Below are positions 7,736 to 15,242 of a stretch of DNA of 64,000 bases, piece by piece. Source of the DNA: an uncultured Clostridium sp. (lineage in GTDB: Bacteria > Bacillota > Clostridia > Lachnospirales > Lachnospiraceae). The notes beneath the pieces were generated by a model, which saw only the letters and a program-made list of their open reading frames with translations, was not told the DNA's origin and did not search any database. The stretch is from assembly GCA_946553025.1 (NCBI GenBank), contig CAMNRM010000024.1, forward strand, positions 1 to 64,000. The letters run 5' to 3'. The position numbers and the translations under genes were made by a program. Numbering within the stretch: the first letter of the stretch is position 1; every line of letters starts with the position of its first letter.

Positions 7736-7774
7736 GAAAGCCCCGCAGAAGCGATTGCCAATGCGGGGGCTTTT
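7736..7774. terminator. Bidirectional terminator between cas6 and the acyl-ligase operon
   Basis: GAAAGCCCCGCA (7736-7747) pairs with TGCGGGGGCTTTT (7762-7774). The A-rich and T-rich flanks let it end transcription from both converging sides. Confidence 0.8.
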
Positions 7775-7817
7775 CTCTCTCTGATTTTAAAGTTTTTGCT
7801 GGTTAAAACCGTTTTCC

Positions 7818-9338
7818 CTAAAACCTCTTAATCTTCTTCGCCGTAGTCTTCACGAATTCGACATCCCTTACAACCAGGTGATGAATCCGCTTGTAAACCG
7901 GCATCTGGGTATTGAATTCATCGATAATTTCCTGCAGTTTTCCGGGAATATCGGCGATTCCTTCTTTTTGTGCAAATTCAGTATTGGGGAATATTTCAGC
8001 TTCGATGACACTGTTTTTATCCCGCACTAAGATTTCCTTGACCAGTTCGCTGCGGCTTAACTGGTTTTCCAGCTCTTCGGGAGAAACATTTTCGCCGTTG
8101 GCCAGGATAATCAGGTTCTTTTTCCGCCCGGTGATATAGACAAAGTTCTCCTCGTCAACATAGCCAAGATCCCCGGTCTTTAACCATCCGTCCTCAAGGG
8201 TTTCGGCGGTTTCTTCGGGCATTTTGTAGTAGCCCAGCATTACGCTTGTTCCTTTAACCCAGAGTTCGCTGTCCACAACCTTGGCCTGGCAGTTGGGGAG
8301 GAGTTTTCCTACACTTCCCTTTTTATTGGCCCATTCCAGGTTGGAACTGATTACGGGGGAACATTCGGTCATGCCGTAGCCCTGGAGGATGGTGATGCCG
8401 AACTCTTTAAAGCGATCCACATATTCCGGATCTAAGTAGGCCCCGCCGCTGCATATGGTCTTTAACCGTCCGCCGAAGGCTGACTTGGCGATAAGTTCTT
8501 TTGGCGTTCCTTCGGGCACCTGTTTAAGCGCCTCTTTTAATTTTGCATAAAAGGACTCAATAATCATCGGCACCAGCAGGATGATTTCCGGCTGGAACAG
8601 GGCCAGGTTTTTCTGCACACGCATAATGGAGTCGTTGATACAGATGGTAACGCCCGTGTACAGCCCTTTAACAATATCCATGGTCAGACAGTAGACATGG
8701 TTAATCGGCAGCAGGGTCATGGACACGGTTCCCACGGGAATCTTCATATCCTGGCTGATGGCGTTGTCGGTTAAGTTTCTGTGGCTTAACATAACGCCCT
8801 TGCTTTTTCCGGTGGTTCCCGAAGTAAATAAGATCGTACAGAGCTGATCCGGTTCGAGTTCCGTGCTGAATGTACCCTGATTATTTTCCAGAAGCCGTGC
8901 AAGGGATAAAGTTTCTTCGGAGTCTTCTTCGGCCTGCATGGAAACCACACAGGAAACCTGGGGGCAGTGAGCCTTTACTCCGGCGGCTACATCGGCCCGG
9001 ATTTCGTCATAGACAAGCATTTCCACATCGGCCCGGTTTAACAGTTCCCAGATAGCCTCTGCCGGAAGCTGTGCGTCAATGGGAACAGCTACGCTTGCGC
9101 TGTTGGTGGTTCCAAAATAACTGATAATCCAGGAATAAGAAGTAGTTCCCAGAAGGGCAATATGTTTCCCTCTTTTTCCCAGAGCTTCCAGTCCACGGCT
9201 AAAAGCCATGGAATCGTTAAGAAGCTGGATGTAGGTTTTCTGGGCAACTTCTTTTTTTACTTTATAGCGAAAAGCGGCCTGCTCACCGTAGGCTTTGGCA
9301 CCGTGGCGCAGGATATCCTGTAATGTCTGCATTTCCAT
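7818..9338 (-). CDS. AMP-dependent acyl ligase (acyl-CoA/acyl-ACP synthetase family)
   Basis: 506 residues. ANL-superfamily enzyme that activates a carboxylic acid as an acyl-adenylate and passes it to a thiol. The P-loop ILFTSGTTGKSKGVMLSH, the GYGMTEC motif (A5), DGWLKTGDLG (A7), YITGRKKNLIILANGENVSP (A8 hinge region) and the C-terminal TTAKKIKRF with the adenylation Lys (A10) are all present, so it should be active. The gene is last in a minus-strand operon behind a free acyl carrier protein, which makes that carrier the likely acceptor rather than CoA. The specificity pocket resembles fatty-acid ligases more than NRPS adenylation domains, so an acyl starter is favoured; the substrate is not readable. 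ATG 9338 has GGAGG about 11 bases upstream. Confidence 0.85.
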   Translation of the reverse strand: MEMQTLQDILRHGAKAYGEQAAFRYKVKKEVAQKTYIQLLNDSMAFSRGLEALGKRGKHIALLGTTSYSWIISYFGTTNSASVAVPIDAQLPAEAIWELLNRADVEMLVYDEIRADVAAGVKAHCPQVSCVVSMQAEEDSEETLSLARLLENNQGTFSTELEPDQLCTILFTSGTTGKSKGVMLSHRNLTDNAISQDMKIPVGTVSMTLLPINHVYCLTMDIVKGLYTGVTICINDSIMRVQKNLALFQPEIILLVPMIIESFYAKLKEALKQVPEGTPKELIAKSAFGGRLKTICSGGAYLDPEYVDRFKEFGITILQGYGMTECSPVISSNLEWANKKGSVGKLLPNCQAKVVDSELWVKGTSVMLGYYKMPEETAETLEDGWLKTGDLGYVDEENFVYITGRKKNLIILANGENVSPEELENQLSRSELVKEILVRDKNSVIEAEIFPNTEFAQKEGIADIPGKLQEIIDEFNTQMPVYKRIHHLVVRDVEFVKTTAKKIKRF

Positions 9339-9416
9339 CGAAAATTTTCCTCCATTTCTGTCTGAGCAATCTGTATCATAAGAAGCGGCAAAAGATCTTT
9401 TGACGCTTCTATCATT

Positions 9417-9644
9417 TTATGCCTGTAAGGACTGAATATATTTTACAGCATCGCCAACGGTTTTTACCTGGATAACGTCCCGCTCTTCAACCTCAATATC
9501 ATATTTGTCCTCAAGTTCACCCACCATGCTCATAAAATCATAGGAAGTAAATCCAAGATCCTCGATAAACCGGGAATTTTCCGTAATTTCCCCGGGATTT
9601 ACTTCGACATATTCACAAATCATTTCCTTTAGTTCGTTAAACAT
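9417..9644 (-). CDS. Acyl/peptidyl carrier protein
   Basis: 75 residues, typical of free carrier proteins. DLGFTSYDFM carries the Ser that receives 4'-phosphopantetheine; the usual DSL is FTS here, as in many NRPS-type or dedicated carriers. Acidic helices II and III follow (GELEDKYDIEV, TVGDAVKYIQSL). The frame opens four codons further up, but that ATG lies inside the GGAGG ribosome site (ATGGAGGTAAACATG), so the second ATG is the start. It sits between the condensation protein and the acyl ligase and is the natural shuttle between them. Confidence 0.88.
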   Translation of the reverse strand: MFNELKEMICEYVEVNPGEITENSRFIEDLGFTSYDFMSMVGELEDKYDIEVEERDVIQVKTVGDAVKYIQSLQA

Positions 9645-9722
9645 GTTTACCTCCATCTTTGTTTGGGTATTATTAATCTACAATAATCAATTTTACTCCA
9701 CTCCCCGCAGATATGCAAGCCT

Positions 9723-9855
9723 GTTACTGTTCACATGTTCACAGCAACGGGCAAAAATCCATGAAAATCGCCTTCGTCGATGGGATTTTTGCTCACTGCC
9801 CGGTTTAACATACGGTCAGCGCAGCAAGTGCGCAGACCTACGTGAACAGTAATAC
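9723..9855. repeat. Composite palindromic intergenic element
   Basis: Starts with a copy of the 26-bp palindrome (GTTACTGT ... ACAGCAAC, 9723-9748) and ends with a half copy GTGAACAGTAAT near 9843-9854. Inside, GCAAAAATCCAT (9751-9762) pairs with ATGGGATTTTTGC (9779-9791) around a stem-rich loop. It fills the gap between the carrier-protein and condensation-protein genes and may form a strong RNA structure within the operon transcript. Confidence 0.6.
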
Positions 9856-9863
9856 AAGCCTTC

Positions 9864-11273
9864 CTACACCCAGGCCATAATTTCCTCCACGCTGCGGGAA
9901 CAGTCCTCAATGCCGTGGAATAATATCCGGCACAGGTAATAGTAAATCTCCTGCAGTTTTTCCGGGGTAACTACGCCGGTCTGGTGTTCAAAGCAAAAAT
10001 CCATTCCGTTGTCGGAAGGGTTCTCGCTTACGGTCAGATAGAGCGTATGAGCGGCTGCGCCGTTGGAGTAGCGTGAGGTGCGATATTGAATTCCTTCCAG
10101 TTTATCCAGTCCCGGGCCGTCATAGCGCATGGAGAGCGGCTGGTAGGTCAGAGCCAGTCCTTCATAGGTCTGTCCGTCTTCCAGGTGGTAAAGCTGTTTC
10201 CGATAAGCATAGTATTCGGACGGGCTGTAGCTGGCATGGCGGAAATATTGGTTCTGCATATCACGGATTTTATAAATGCCCTCGATAAAGCTGTCCTCTT
10301 TCTTGACAATGGTGCGGAAGGGGAAGCTGTGAATCCTGGTTCCGCCGGAACGTTTTTCGGAAAGGGTGGCTCTTCGGGCAATGGTGGTATTGACCGAAAC
10401 ATCTTCCTGGTTATTTTCCTTCTGCAAATAGGTGCGCAGTCCCATGAGTAAGAGGCAGGTCATGGAAATCTGCTGTTCCTGGCAGAACTTGTGCAGCCTT
10501 GCGGAAGGATCGGTTTCTAAGTGGAAGGTGGAAATATTGGCGTCAACATTGTTGGAGGTGTTTGTAGCTGCCCGAAGGTTCGGGTTATTTTTGGTTATTC
10601 TTTCTCTTTCCAGTTTACCCGGCCCGTAGATATCCGTAAAAACAGGTTCGGAACTGCTGATGAGTTTCTGGAAGAACTCCCGGTCTTTCTGACAGGCGGA
10701 GGAGTTGTCTTCATAGGCCAGATCTTTTTGCAGCTGTTTTATGTAGGAAGACATTTCCTTAGGATAGCTGACCTCATCCGGATAGAGTTTGTGGCAGTAT
10801 AACTCGATAACATCACGGAAAAAGACAATTAAGGACTGGGCGTCCATGGTCATATGATCCACAGCAATATAGATGCCCTGGAAACCGTCAGGAAGCTTAA
10901 TCATCACGATATGGTGCATCGGGGAGTCGAAGCGGGGAAATGGTGTTTCTGTCCATTCTTCCATCTTTTTCTGGGCCGCTTCCATGGTCCAGCCGGTGAA
11001 GTCAAAATGTTCGATAAACGAATCATCCTGCTTTACGACATACTGCCAGGTATTGCCTTCCTTATCTTCAGCAAAACGAAGACGCATGGCTTCGCAGCGG
11101 CTGATGGCTTCTTCAATGCTTTTTTTCAGCAGATCCCGATCCAGATCTACCTGAATCGTCAGGCTGGCTCCAATGTTTAATACCTGCTTTTTCGGGCAGT
11201 ATTTTAAACAGTAAAAATGCAGCTTCTGTGCATTGGTCAACGGGTAAACTTTGTTTCCTTTTCTGGTTTTCAT
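9864..11273 (-). CDS. Stand-alone condensation-domain protein (NRPS C-domain fold)
   Basis: 469 residues. Members join a carrier-bound acyl group to an amine or alcohol. YPLTNAQKLHFY matches the N-terminal C1 motif. The catalytic C3 motif is VDHMTMDA: the second His and the Asp are kept, the first His is Asp and the final Gly is Ala, as seen in some free-standing and ester-forming members. RRATLSEKRSGG and a SFPFRTIV segment match the later C-domain motifs. No adenylation or carrier domain is fused; these are separate genes downstream, making a split minimal assembly line. The ATG at 11273 has AAAGGA seven bases upstream, and a GTG 33 bases earlier lacks one. The acceptor is unknown and could be a lipid, amino acid or sugar. 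Confidence 0.8.
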   Translation of the reverse strand: MKTRKGNKVYPLTNAQKLHFYCLKYCPKKQVLNIGASLTIQVDLDRDLLKKSIEEAISRCEAMRLRFAEDKEGNTWQYVVKQDDSFIEHFDFTGWTMEAAQKKMEEWTETPFPRFDSPMHHIVMIKLPDGFQGIYIAVDHMTMDAQSLIVFFRDVIELYCHKLYPDEVSYPKEMSSYIKQLQKDLAYEDNSSACQKDREFFQKLISSSEPVFTDIYGPGKLERERITKNNPNLRAATNTSNNVDANISTFHLETDPSARLHKFCQEQQISMTCLLLMGLRTYLQKENNQEDVSVNTTIARRATLSEKRSGGTRIHSFPFRTIVKKEDSFIEGIYKIRDMQNQYFRHASYSPSEYYAYRKQLYHLEDGQTYEGLALTYQPLSMRYDGPGLDKLEGIQYRTSRYSNGAAAHTLYLTVSENPSDNGMDFCFEHQTGVVTPEKLQEIYYYLCRILFHGIEDCSRSVEEIMAWV

Positions 11274-11324
11274 TTCTTTTTCCTTTCTGGATAATCCGCA
11301 GCGCACAAAATATCTGTACGCAGG

Positions 11325-12281
11325 TTAAACATTGTCCGCAGGGAGATGGTTTTTGATGAGTTCTAAAACAGCTCCTTCATAGGCAGCCGGATCTTTATAG
11401 TAGGCTTCGGCATGGCTTGCTCCCGGAATGATTAACTGTTCTTTTTCGGCGCTGCACGCCTCGTACAGTTCATAAACCATGGAACAGGGAACAAAGCTGT
11501 CCTTATCGCCGTGGATAAACAGGGTGGGCGTGTTGGAATGGGCTACTTCATTTCTGGCATTACATTCATTTAAACCATAACCCGCCCTGCGCTTTGCCAT
11601 CCGGTCGGCAATGTTCATCAGCGGAAACGAGGGAAGGTGGTACATGGTTTTTAATACCGACTGGAACACCTCATAGGCGGAAGTAAAGGCACAGTCCGAT
11701 ACGGCTGCCTTTACCTGGGGCGGAAGGGAAAGCCCGGTGGTCATCAGCACCGTGGCGGCTCCCATGGAAATGCCGTGGAGCATAATCTGGCAGTCCTCGC
11801 CGAAGCGGCGGATGACATCTTCAATCCAGGCTTTGGCATCCTGCCGGTCAAGGCATCCAAAGCCGATATAGGTTCCCTCGCTCTGCCCGTGGGCGCGTTC
11901 ATCGACAATCAAGAGGTTAAACCCGTGTTCCAGGTAAAATTTGGCAATGGAAGAGTAGTCGTTTAAGCCTTCACTGGTGTAGCCGTGAAAGCAGATCACG
12001 ATCCGCTTTGAGCCTTCACAGGGAAAAAAGCTGCCGTGAAGCTTTAACTGGTCGTGGGAGGTAATAAATACATCTTCATGGGGTTTATTTCTCACCCATT
12101 CCTTATCTTCATGGATCTTGGGAATATAGAGATCCCAGTCCGTTCCCGACATATCCATCGTGCGCCCTCTTTTGGCGTTCTGGCGAAGGATGGTACGGCG
12201 GAAAAAATAGCGGGCCAGGGCATATTCTCCGGCAGCACCTAAAGCGGCAGCGCCAAAGATGGCTTTTTTATAGTTTTTCAT
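11325..12281 (-). CDS. Membrane-anchored alpha/beta hydrolase (serine esterase/thioesterase-like)
   Basis: 318 residues. An N-terminal hydrophobic stretch (AIFGAAALGAAGEYALARYFF) is a likely anchor or export signal. The alpha/beta fold follows: VICFHGYTSEG oxyanion strand, DERAHGQSEG, nucleophile elbow GISMGA (Ser), FIHGDKDSFVP (Asp) and GASHAEAY (His). It resembles the YqkD/BAAT-like hydrolases of Clostridia. In this operon it may release the product from the carrier protein or modify the acylated product at the membrane. ATG 12281 is preceded by AGGGGTG at nine bases; a GTG at 12293 is an alternative start inside that site. Confidence 0.8.
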   Translation of the reverse strand: MKNYKKAIFGAAALGAAGEYALARYFFRRTILRQNAKRGRTMDMSGTDWDLYIPKIHEDKEWVRNKPHEDVFITSHDQLKLHGSFFPCEGSKRIVICFHGYTSEGLNDYSSIAKFYLEHGFNLLIVDERAHGQSEGTYIGFGCLDRQDAKAWIEDVIRRFGEDCQIMLHGISMGAATVLMTTGLSLPPQVKAAVSDCAFTSAYEVFQSVLKTMYHLPSFPLMNIADRMAKRRAGYGLNECNARNEVAHSNTPTLFIHGDKDSFVPCSMVYELYEACSAEKEQLIIPGASHAEAYYKDPAAYEGAVLELIKNHLPADNV

Positions 12282-12296
12282 GTGCAGGTTCACCCC

Positions 12297-12617
12297 TTAC
12301 TGAATAAATTTCTGAAGCATCATGGCCTTTTCCAGGCTGCCTTCAACTTTAAGTTTTCCAACCGTAAAGGCAAAGATCGGGTCAAGCTTTCCCGAAGCCA
12401 GTTTAATTAAGGTATCTGCGCTGCAGATAAAGATAGCGTCGCGGTCATAGTATTCATAGGGTTCTACATAAAGCTTGCCGTCTTTTACTTCGGCATAGAA
12501 TGCGCCTTCCCCTTCTCCCGTAATATTAAACTGGAATGCAAGATGTTCGCTGATCTTGCTGACATCGGCTTTCATAAACATTTCTTTTATTGTCCGGAAT
12601 AATTGTTCGTAGGTCAT
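12297..12617 (-). CDS. SCP2 sterol-carrier-like lipid-binding protein
   Basis: 106 residues. The SCP2 fold binds acyl chains and acyl-CoA in a hydrophobic tunnel. Visible family features are the amphipathic N-terminal helix, the strands FQFNITGEGEGAFYAEV and KLYVEPYEYYDRDAIFIC, then the typical SADTLIKLASGKLDPIFAF and VGKLKVEGSLEKAM, matching the conserved G-K-L-x-P-x-x-A-F and G-K-x-K-x-x-G elements. It is first in the operon, directly behind the TetR operator, and likely presents a lipid substrate or receives the acylated product. Confidence 0.88.
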   Translation of the reverse strand: MTYEQLFRTIKEMFMKADVSKISEHLAFQFNITGEGEGAFYAEVKDGKLYVEPYEYYDRDAIFICSADTLIKLASGKLDPIFAFTVGKLKVEGSLEKAMMLQKFIQ

Positions 12618-12669
12618 AAGAAACTCTCCTTCAATGAATTTACGTTTACATTTCTTTGGTTTAAGAAAA

Positions 12670-12684
12670 TCGACCGTCGGTCGA
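12670..12684. promoter_or_regulatory. TetR-family operator
   Basis: TCGACCGTCGGTCGA is a perfect 7-1-7 palindrome lying between the divergent tetR gene and the SCP2 operon. It starts about 8 bases after the predicted transcription start, so a bound repressor would block early elongation. Confidence 0.75.
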
Positions 12685-12698
12685 AAATCTTTATGCTA

Positions 12699-12727
12699 AC
12701 CATAACATGTTTTTGATTTCCAGTCAA
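12699..12727 (-). promoter_or_regulatory. Promoter of the SCP2-hydrolase-condensation-ACP-ligase operon
   Basis: Minus-strand TTGACT (12727-12722) and TATGGT (12704-12699) are 17 bases apart. The start point falls near 12692, just before the palindromic operator. Confidence 0.65.
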
Positions 12728-12730
12728 GTG

Positions 12731-12759
12731 TAGATTTTTCTGAATGAATCTGTTATACT
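12731..12759 (+). promoter_or_regulatory. Promoter of the tetR gene
   Basis: TAGATT (12731-12736) and TATACT (12754-12759) have a 17-base spacer. The -35 element is weak. The start is about 70 bases from the operator, so autoregulation is less certain than control of the divergent operon. Confidence 0.4.
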
Positions 12760-12803
12760 GAATAAGGTATGAACAATGAAAGAAGGACTATTGAGGGATT
12801 TTT

Positions 12804-13451
12804 ATGAAAAATCAAAATAAACGGGAATTAATTCTGGATGCAATGCAGGAATTAATGTCAGCTTCCTGCGTTTCATCGATTTCCGTTCAGGAGATTGCAC
12901 AAAAAGCAGGAATAGGGAAGGGAAGTATTTATTACTACTTTTCCTCGAAAAACGAGATTATTGAGGCGGTTATCGAGCGTTCCTATTCCCGGGTTTTAGA
13001 CGAGGGCAGGGTATTGGCGGCTTCTCAGGATATGGATGTTTTTGAAAAGATGAAAATTATTTATCAGGCGTGTCTGGATTCTTCCATGGAGTTAAAGCGC
13101 CAGGAGGCGATGAACAGTTTTAATGAGCAGCAGCAGAGTGCATTAATCCATCAGAAGTTTGCCCAGGTGATTATCTCCAAGATGCAGCCGATATTGACGG
13201 ATATTTTCCTTCAGGGCATTGAAGAGGGAAAAATCTGCTGTGCATATCCGCAGGAAACCGCAAGAATCGTCCTTATTATTCTTACCATTACCCTGGATAA
13301 TTATTTAGTGCCCATCAGCCATGAACAAATCCGTAAAACCCTGTCCACATTTGCACAGATGCAGGAAAAAAGTATGGAAATTCCGCAGAATACCCTGGGA
13401 TTTTTAAGCCAGAAGCGGCAGGAGATGGCGGCGGATGAGTCAAAGGGATGA
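12804..13451 (+). CDS. TetR-family transcriptional regulator
   Basis: 215 residues. The N-terminal helix-turn-helix is clear: VQEIAQKAGIGKGSIYYYFSSKNEI at about residues 30-54, the classic TetR recognition helix. The C-terminal ligand domain is diverged, as usual. It is transcribed away from the acyl-ligase operon and lies beside a perfect palindrome of TetR type, so it should repress that operon and respond to a hydrophobic ligand or pathway product. A charged, Gln/Lys-rich tail ends the protein. Confidence 0.88.
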   Translation: MKNQNKRELILDAMQELMSASCVSSISVQEIAQKAGIGKGSIYYYFSSKNEIIEAVIERSYSRVLDEGRVLAASQDMDVFEKMKIIYQACLDSSMELKRQEAMNSFNEQQQSALIHQKFAQVIISKMQPILTDIFLQGIEEGKICCAYPQETARIVLIILTITLDNYLVPISHEQIRKTLSTFAQMQEKSMEIPQNTLGFLSQKRQEMAADESKG

Positions 13452-13517
13452 AGGAAAGCAGAAGAATAAAAACGATGGCTTGGGATTGAACTGTATTGAA
13501 ATGAAGGAGGCATTCGG

Positions 13518-14159
13518 ATGAAGAATAATCATTTTGTGATTACGATTGGAAGACAGTATGGAAGCGGCGGAAGGATTGTCGGCAAGATGTTGGCCGAGGA
13601 GCTGGGCATCCATTTTTATGATGAAGAAATTTTAAAACTGACATCGGAAACCAGCGCTATCGGCGAGCAGTATTTCCGGCTGGCAGATGAAAAAGCAGGG
13701 AATAATCTGCTCTACCGCATGGTTAAGGAGATGAAGCCGGACCTCGATCTGCCAAAAAGCGAAGGGAACCTGACAAAGCCCGAGAATTTATTCCGCTTTC
13801 AGTCGAACCTTATCCGCAGGCTGGCCGCAGAGGAGAGCTGTATATTTGCCGGAAGATGTGCGGATTACGTGCTGGAAAAAGAAAATCTGGATGAATTAAT
13901 CCGGATCTTTGTCTATGCCAATATGGAAACCAGGATTCGCCGGGTTATGGATGTGGACAAGGTCGATGAGAAAGAAGCCGTAAAGCGGATTAAGCGCATT
14001 GATAAGGAAAGAAAAGAATACTACCGGTATTTTGCCGGAAGGGACTGGATGGATATGGATTGTTATGATCTGCCCATTAACAGCAGCCGTCTTGAATTTG
14101 AAGAAATGGTTACGCTGATTAAGGACTATATCCGGTTAAAAGGATTTTCTACAGAATAA
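13518..14159 (+). CDS. Cytidylate-kinase-like family protein
   Basis: 213 residues. ITIGRQYGSGGRIVGKMLAE is the P-loop form of the AAA-like cytidylate kinase group (PF13189), with GSGGR in place of GxxGxGK. It continues with FYDEEIL, FAGRCADYVL and a lid-like region rich in Arg and Lys (RIRRVMDVDKVDEKEAVKRI) and RIDKERKEYYRYF. The family is common in Clostridia; substrates are not established for most members and may not be CMP. GGAGG stands upstream of the ATG. No operon partner is evident. Confidence 0.85.
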   Translation: MKNNHFVITIGRQYGSGGRIVGKMLAEELGIHFYDEEILKLTSETSAIGEQYFRLADEKAGNNLLYRMVKEMKPDLDLPKSEGNLTKPENLFRFQSNLIRRLAAEESCIFAGRCADYVLEKENLDELIRIFVYANMETRIRRVMDVDKVDEKEAVKRIKRIDKERKEYYRYFAGRDWMDMDCYDLPINSSRLEFEEMVTLIKDYIRLKGFSTE

Positions 14160-14201
14160 AAGTAAGTCCGTGAAATAAAGGGAAAGAAGGATAGTAAACC
14201 G

Positions 14202-15200
14202 ATGAAAAAAAGATGGCTGATTACCGGCGCTTTGTCTGCCGGTCTGGTATTAAGTGCTGCTCCGGCGGCAATGGCGGATATGTGGGTACAGGGTGCAGGA
14301 AATGATGTGGCGGCGGGCTCCGGTGTTGTGGTCGGCAGCAGTGCAGGCAGAAATATAATCGGAGAAACCGGAAGTACAGCAGGTGCAAGAACAGCAGAAC
14401 CTGCCGAGATAATTGTAGAACCAAAACCCGAAACAGGAACACAGATAGCGGAGGGCGATGTACCGGCGGCAGGAGCAGGTGCTGCGGCGGATGCAGGGAT
14501 TATTACAGGGGCAGAAACTGCGGCAGATACGGGAATTTCAGCAGGAGTTGCGGCGGATGCAGGAATTTCAGCAGGAGTTGCGGCAGATGCAGGAATTTCA
14601 GCAGGGGCAGGTGCTCTCACAGGAGATATTTCCTCCGGTTCTGGTGTTGTATCGGCAGCAGGGACAGCACAGGGTGCAGCTGCGGCGCAGGATTCGGGAG
14701 TGCAGCAGGTTGAGATGGTACAGGCTGCGGGAGTGCAGCCGGAAGAGCTATCGCAGGCTTCAGCGGCTTTGGAGGATGCAGGCCCGCAGGGAGAACTGGC
14801 GATTGACCGCACCATCGGCAGAAATTTTATCAAGCAGTCGTTTATCGATTGTATTGGCCGAAGCCGCAGCCAGGTGGAAGAAATCCTGGGCGTTACCGGG
14901 GAGATGGAAGAAACCGAAGATTATGCGGCGGGGAAGTTTGATTATCATATTAATTATGAACTGGACAAAAACGAGGACGTGCGGATTGATTATAAAAACG
15001 ATATTGCCGTGCGTATCTTTGGAACGAATGTAGAACTTTTAAATTTTGAAAAGGACGAGTATACCTTGTCGGAAATCGATGCGATCCTGCAGGTTGCCCA
15101 TGTAACCCTGGAGGGAAACACGCATTTCTGGCATTTGCAGGATGACCCGGATGTGACGATGGAACTGCTGGATAATTTTGCATTTATTAATGCGTATTAA
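14202..15200 (+). CDS. Secreted Ala/Gly-rich repeat protein of unknown function
   Basis: 332 residues. A signal peptide is clear: MKKRW, a hydrophobic core and AAPAAMADMW with likely cleavage after AMA. Residues about 30-200 are low complexity (Ala, Gly, Glu, Thr) and include three near-perfect GISAGVAADA repeats. The C-terminal 120 residues are a separate, conserved-looking domain (FIDCIGRSRSQVEEILG onward, with FDYHINYELDKNEDVRI), whose start resembles the small outer/lipoprotein domains that begin with an S/R-x-x-E-I-L-G turn. No anchor motif is seen. The minus strand of the repeat region has long shadow ORFs caused by GC-rich codon bias. Confidence 0.7.
   Translation: MKKRWLITGALSAGLVLSAAPAAMADMWVQGAGNDVAAGSGVVVGSSAGRNIIGETGSTAGARTAEPAEIIVEPKPETGTQIAEGDVPAAGAGAAADAGIITGAETAADTGISAGVAADAGISAGVAADAGISAGAGALTGDISSGSGVVSAAGTAQGAAAAQDSGVQQVEMVQAAGVQPEELSQASAALEDAGPQGELAIDRTIGRNFIKQSFIDCIGRSRSQVEEILGVTGEMEETEDYAAGKFDYHINYELDKNEDVRIDYKNDIAVRIFGTNVELLNFEKDEYTLSEIDAILQVAHVTLEGNTHFWHLQDDPDVTMELLDNFAFINAY
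14532..14606 (+). repeat. 30-bp coding tandem repeat
   Basis: About 2.5 copies of a unit starting GGAATTTCAGCAGGAGTTGC at 14532, 14562 and 14592, encoding GISAGVAADA in the secreted protein. Near-identity between units suggests recent slippage and length variation. Confidence 0.8.
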
Positions 15201-15221
15201 TATGAGGGCCTGCGCAGAACA

Positions 15222-15242
15222 AAGGGGGCAGGATGCCCCCTT
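15222..15242. terminator. Bidirectional terminator between the secreted protein and aroA
   Basis: AAGGGGGCA (15222-15230) and TGCCCCCTT (15234-15242) form a perfect short hairpin at the convergent ends of both genes and overlap the aroA stop codon. Confidence 0.65.

Noticed and set aside
14126-14833. Long minus-strand ORF opposite the Ala-rich secreted protein
   Set aside because: It mirrors the GC-rich repeat codons, has no ribosome site and reads as Pro/Ala/Ser noise; the plus strand has a signal peptide and a conserved C-terminal domain.
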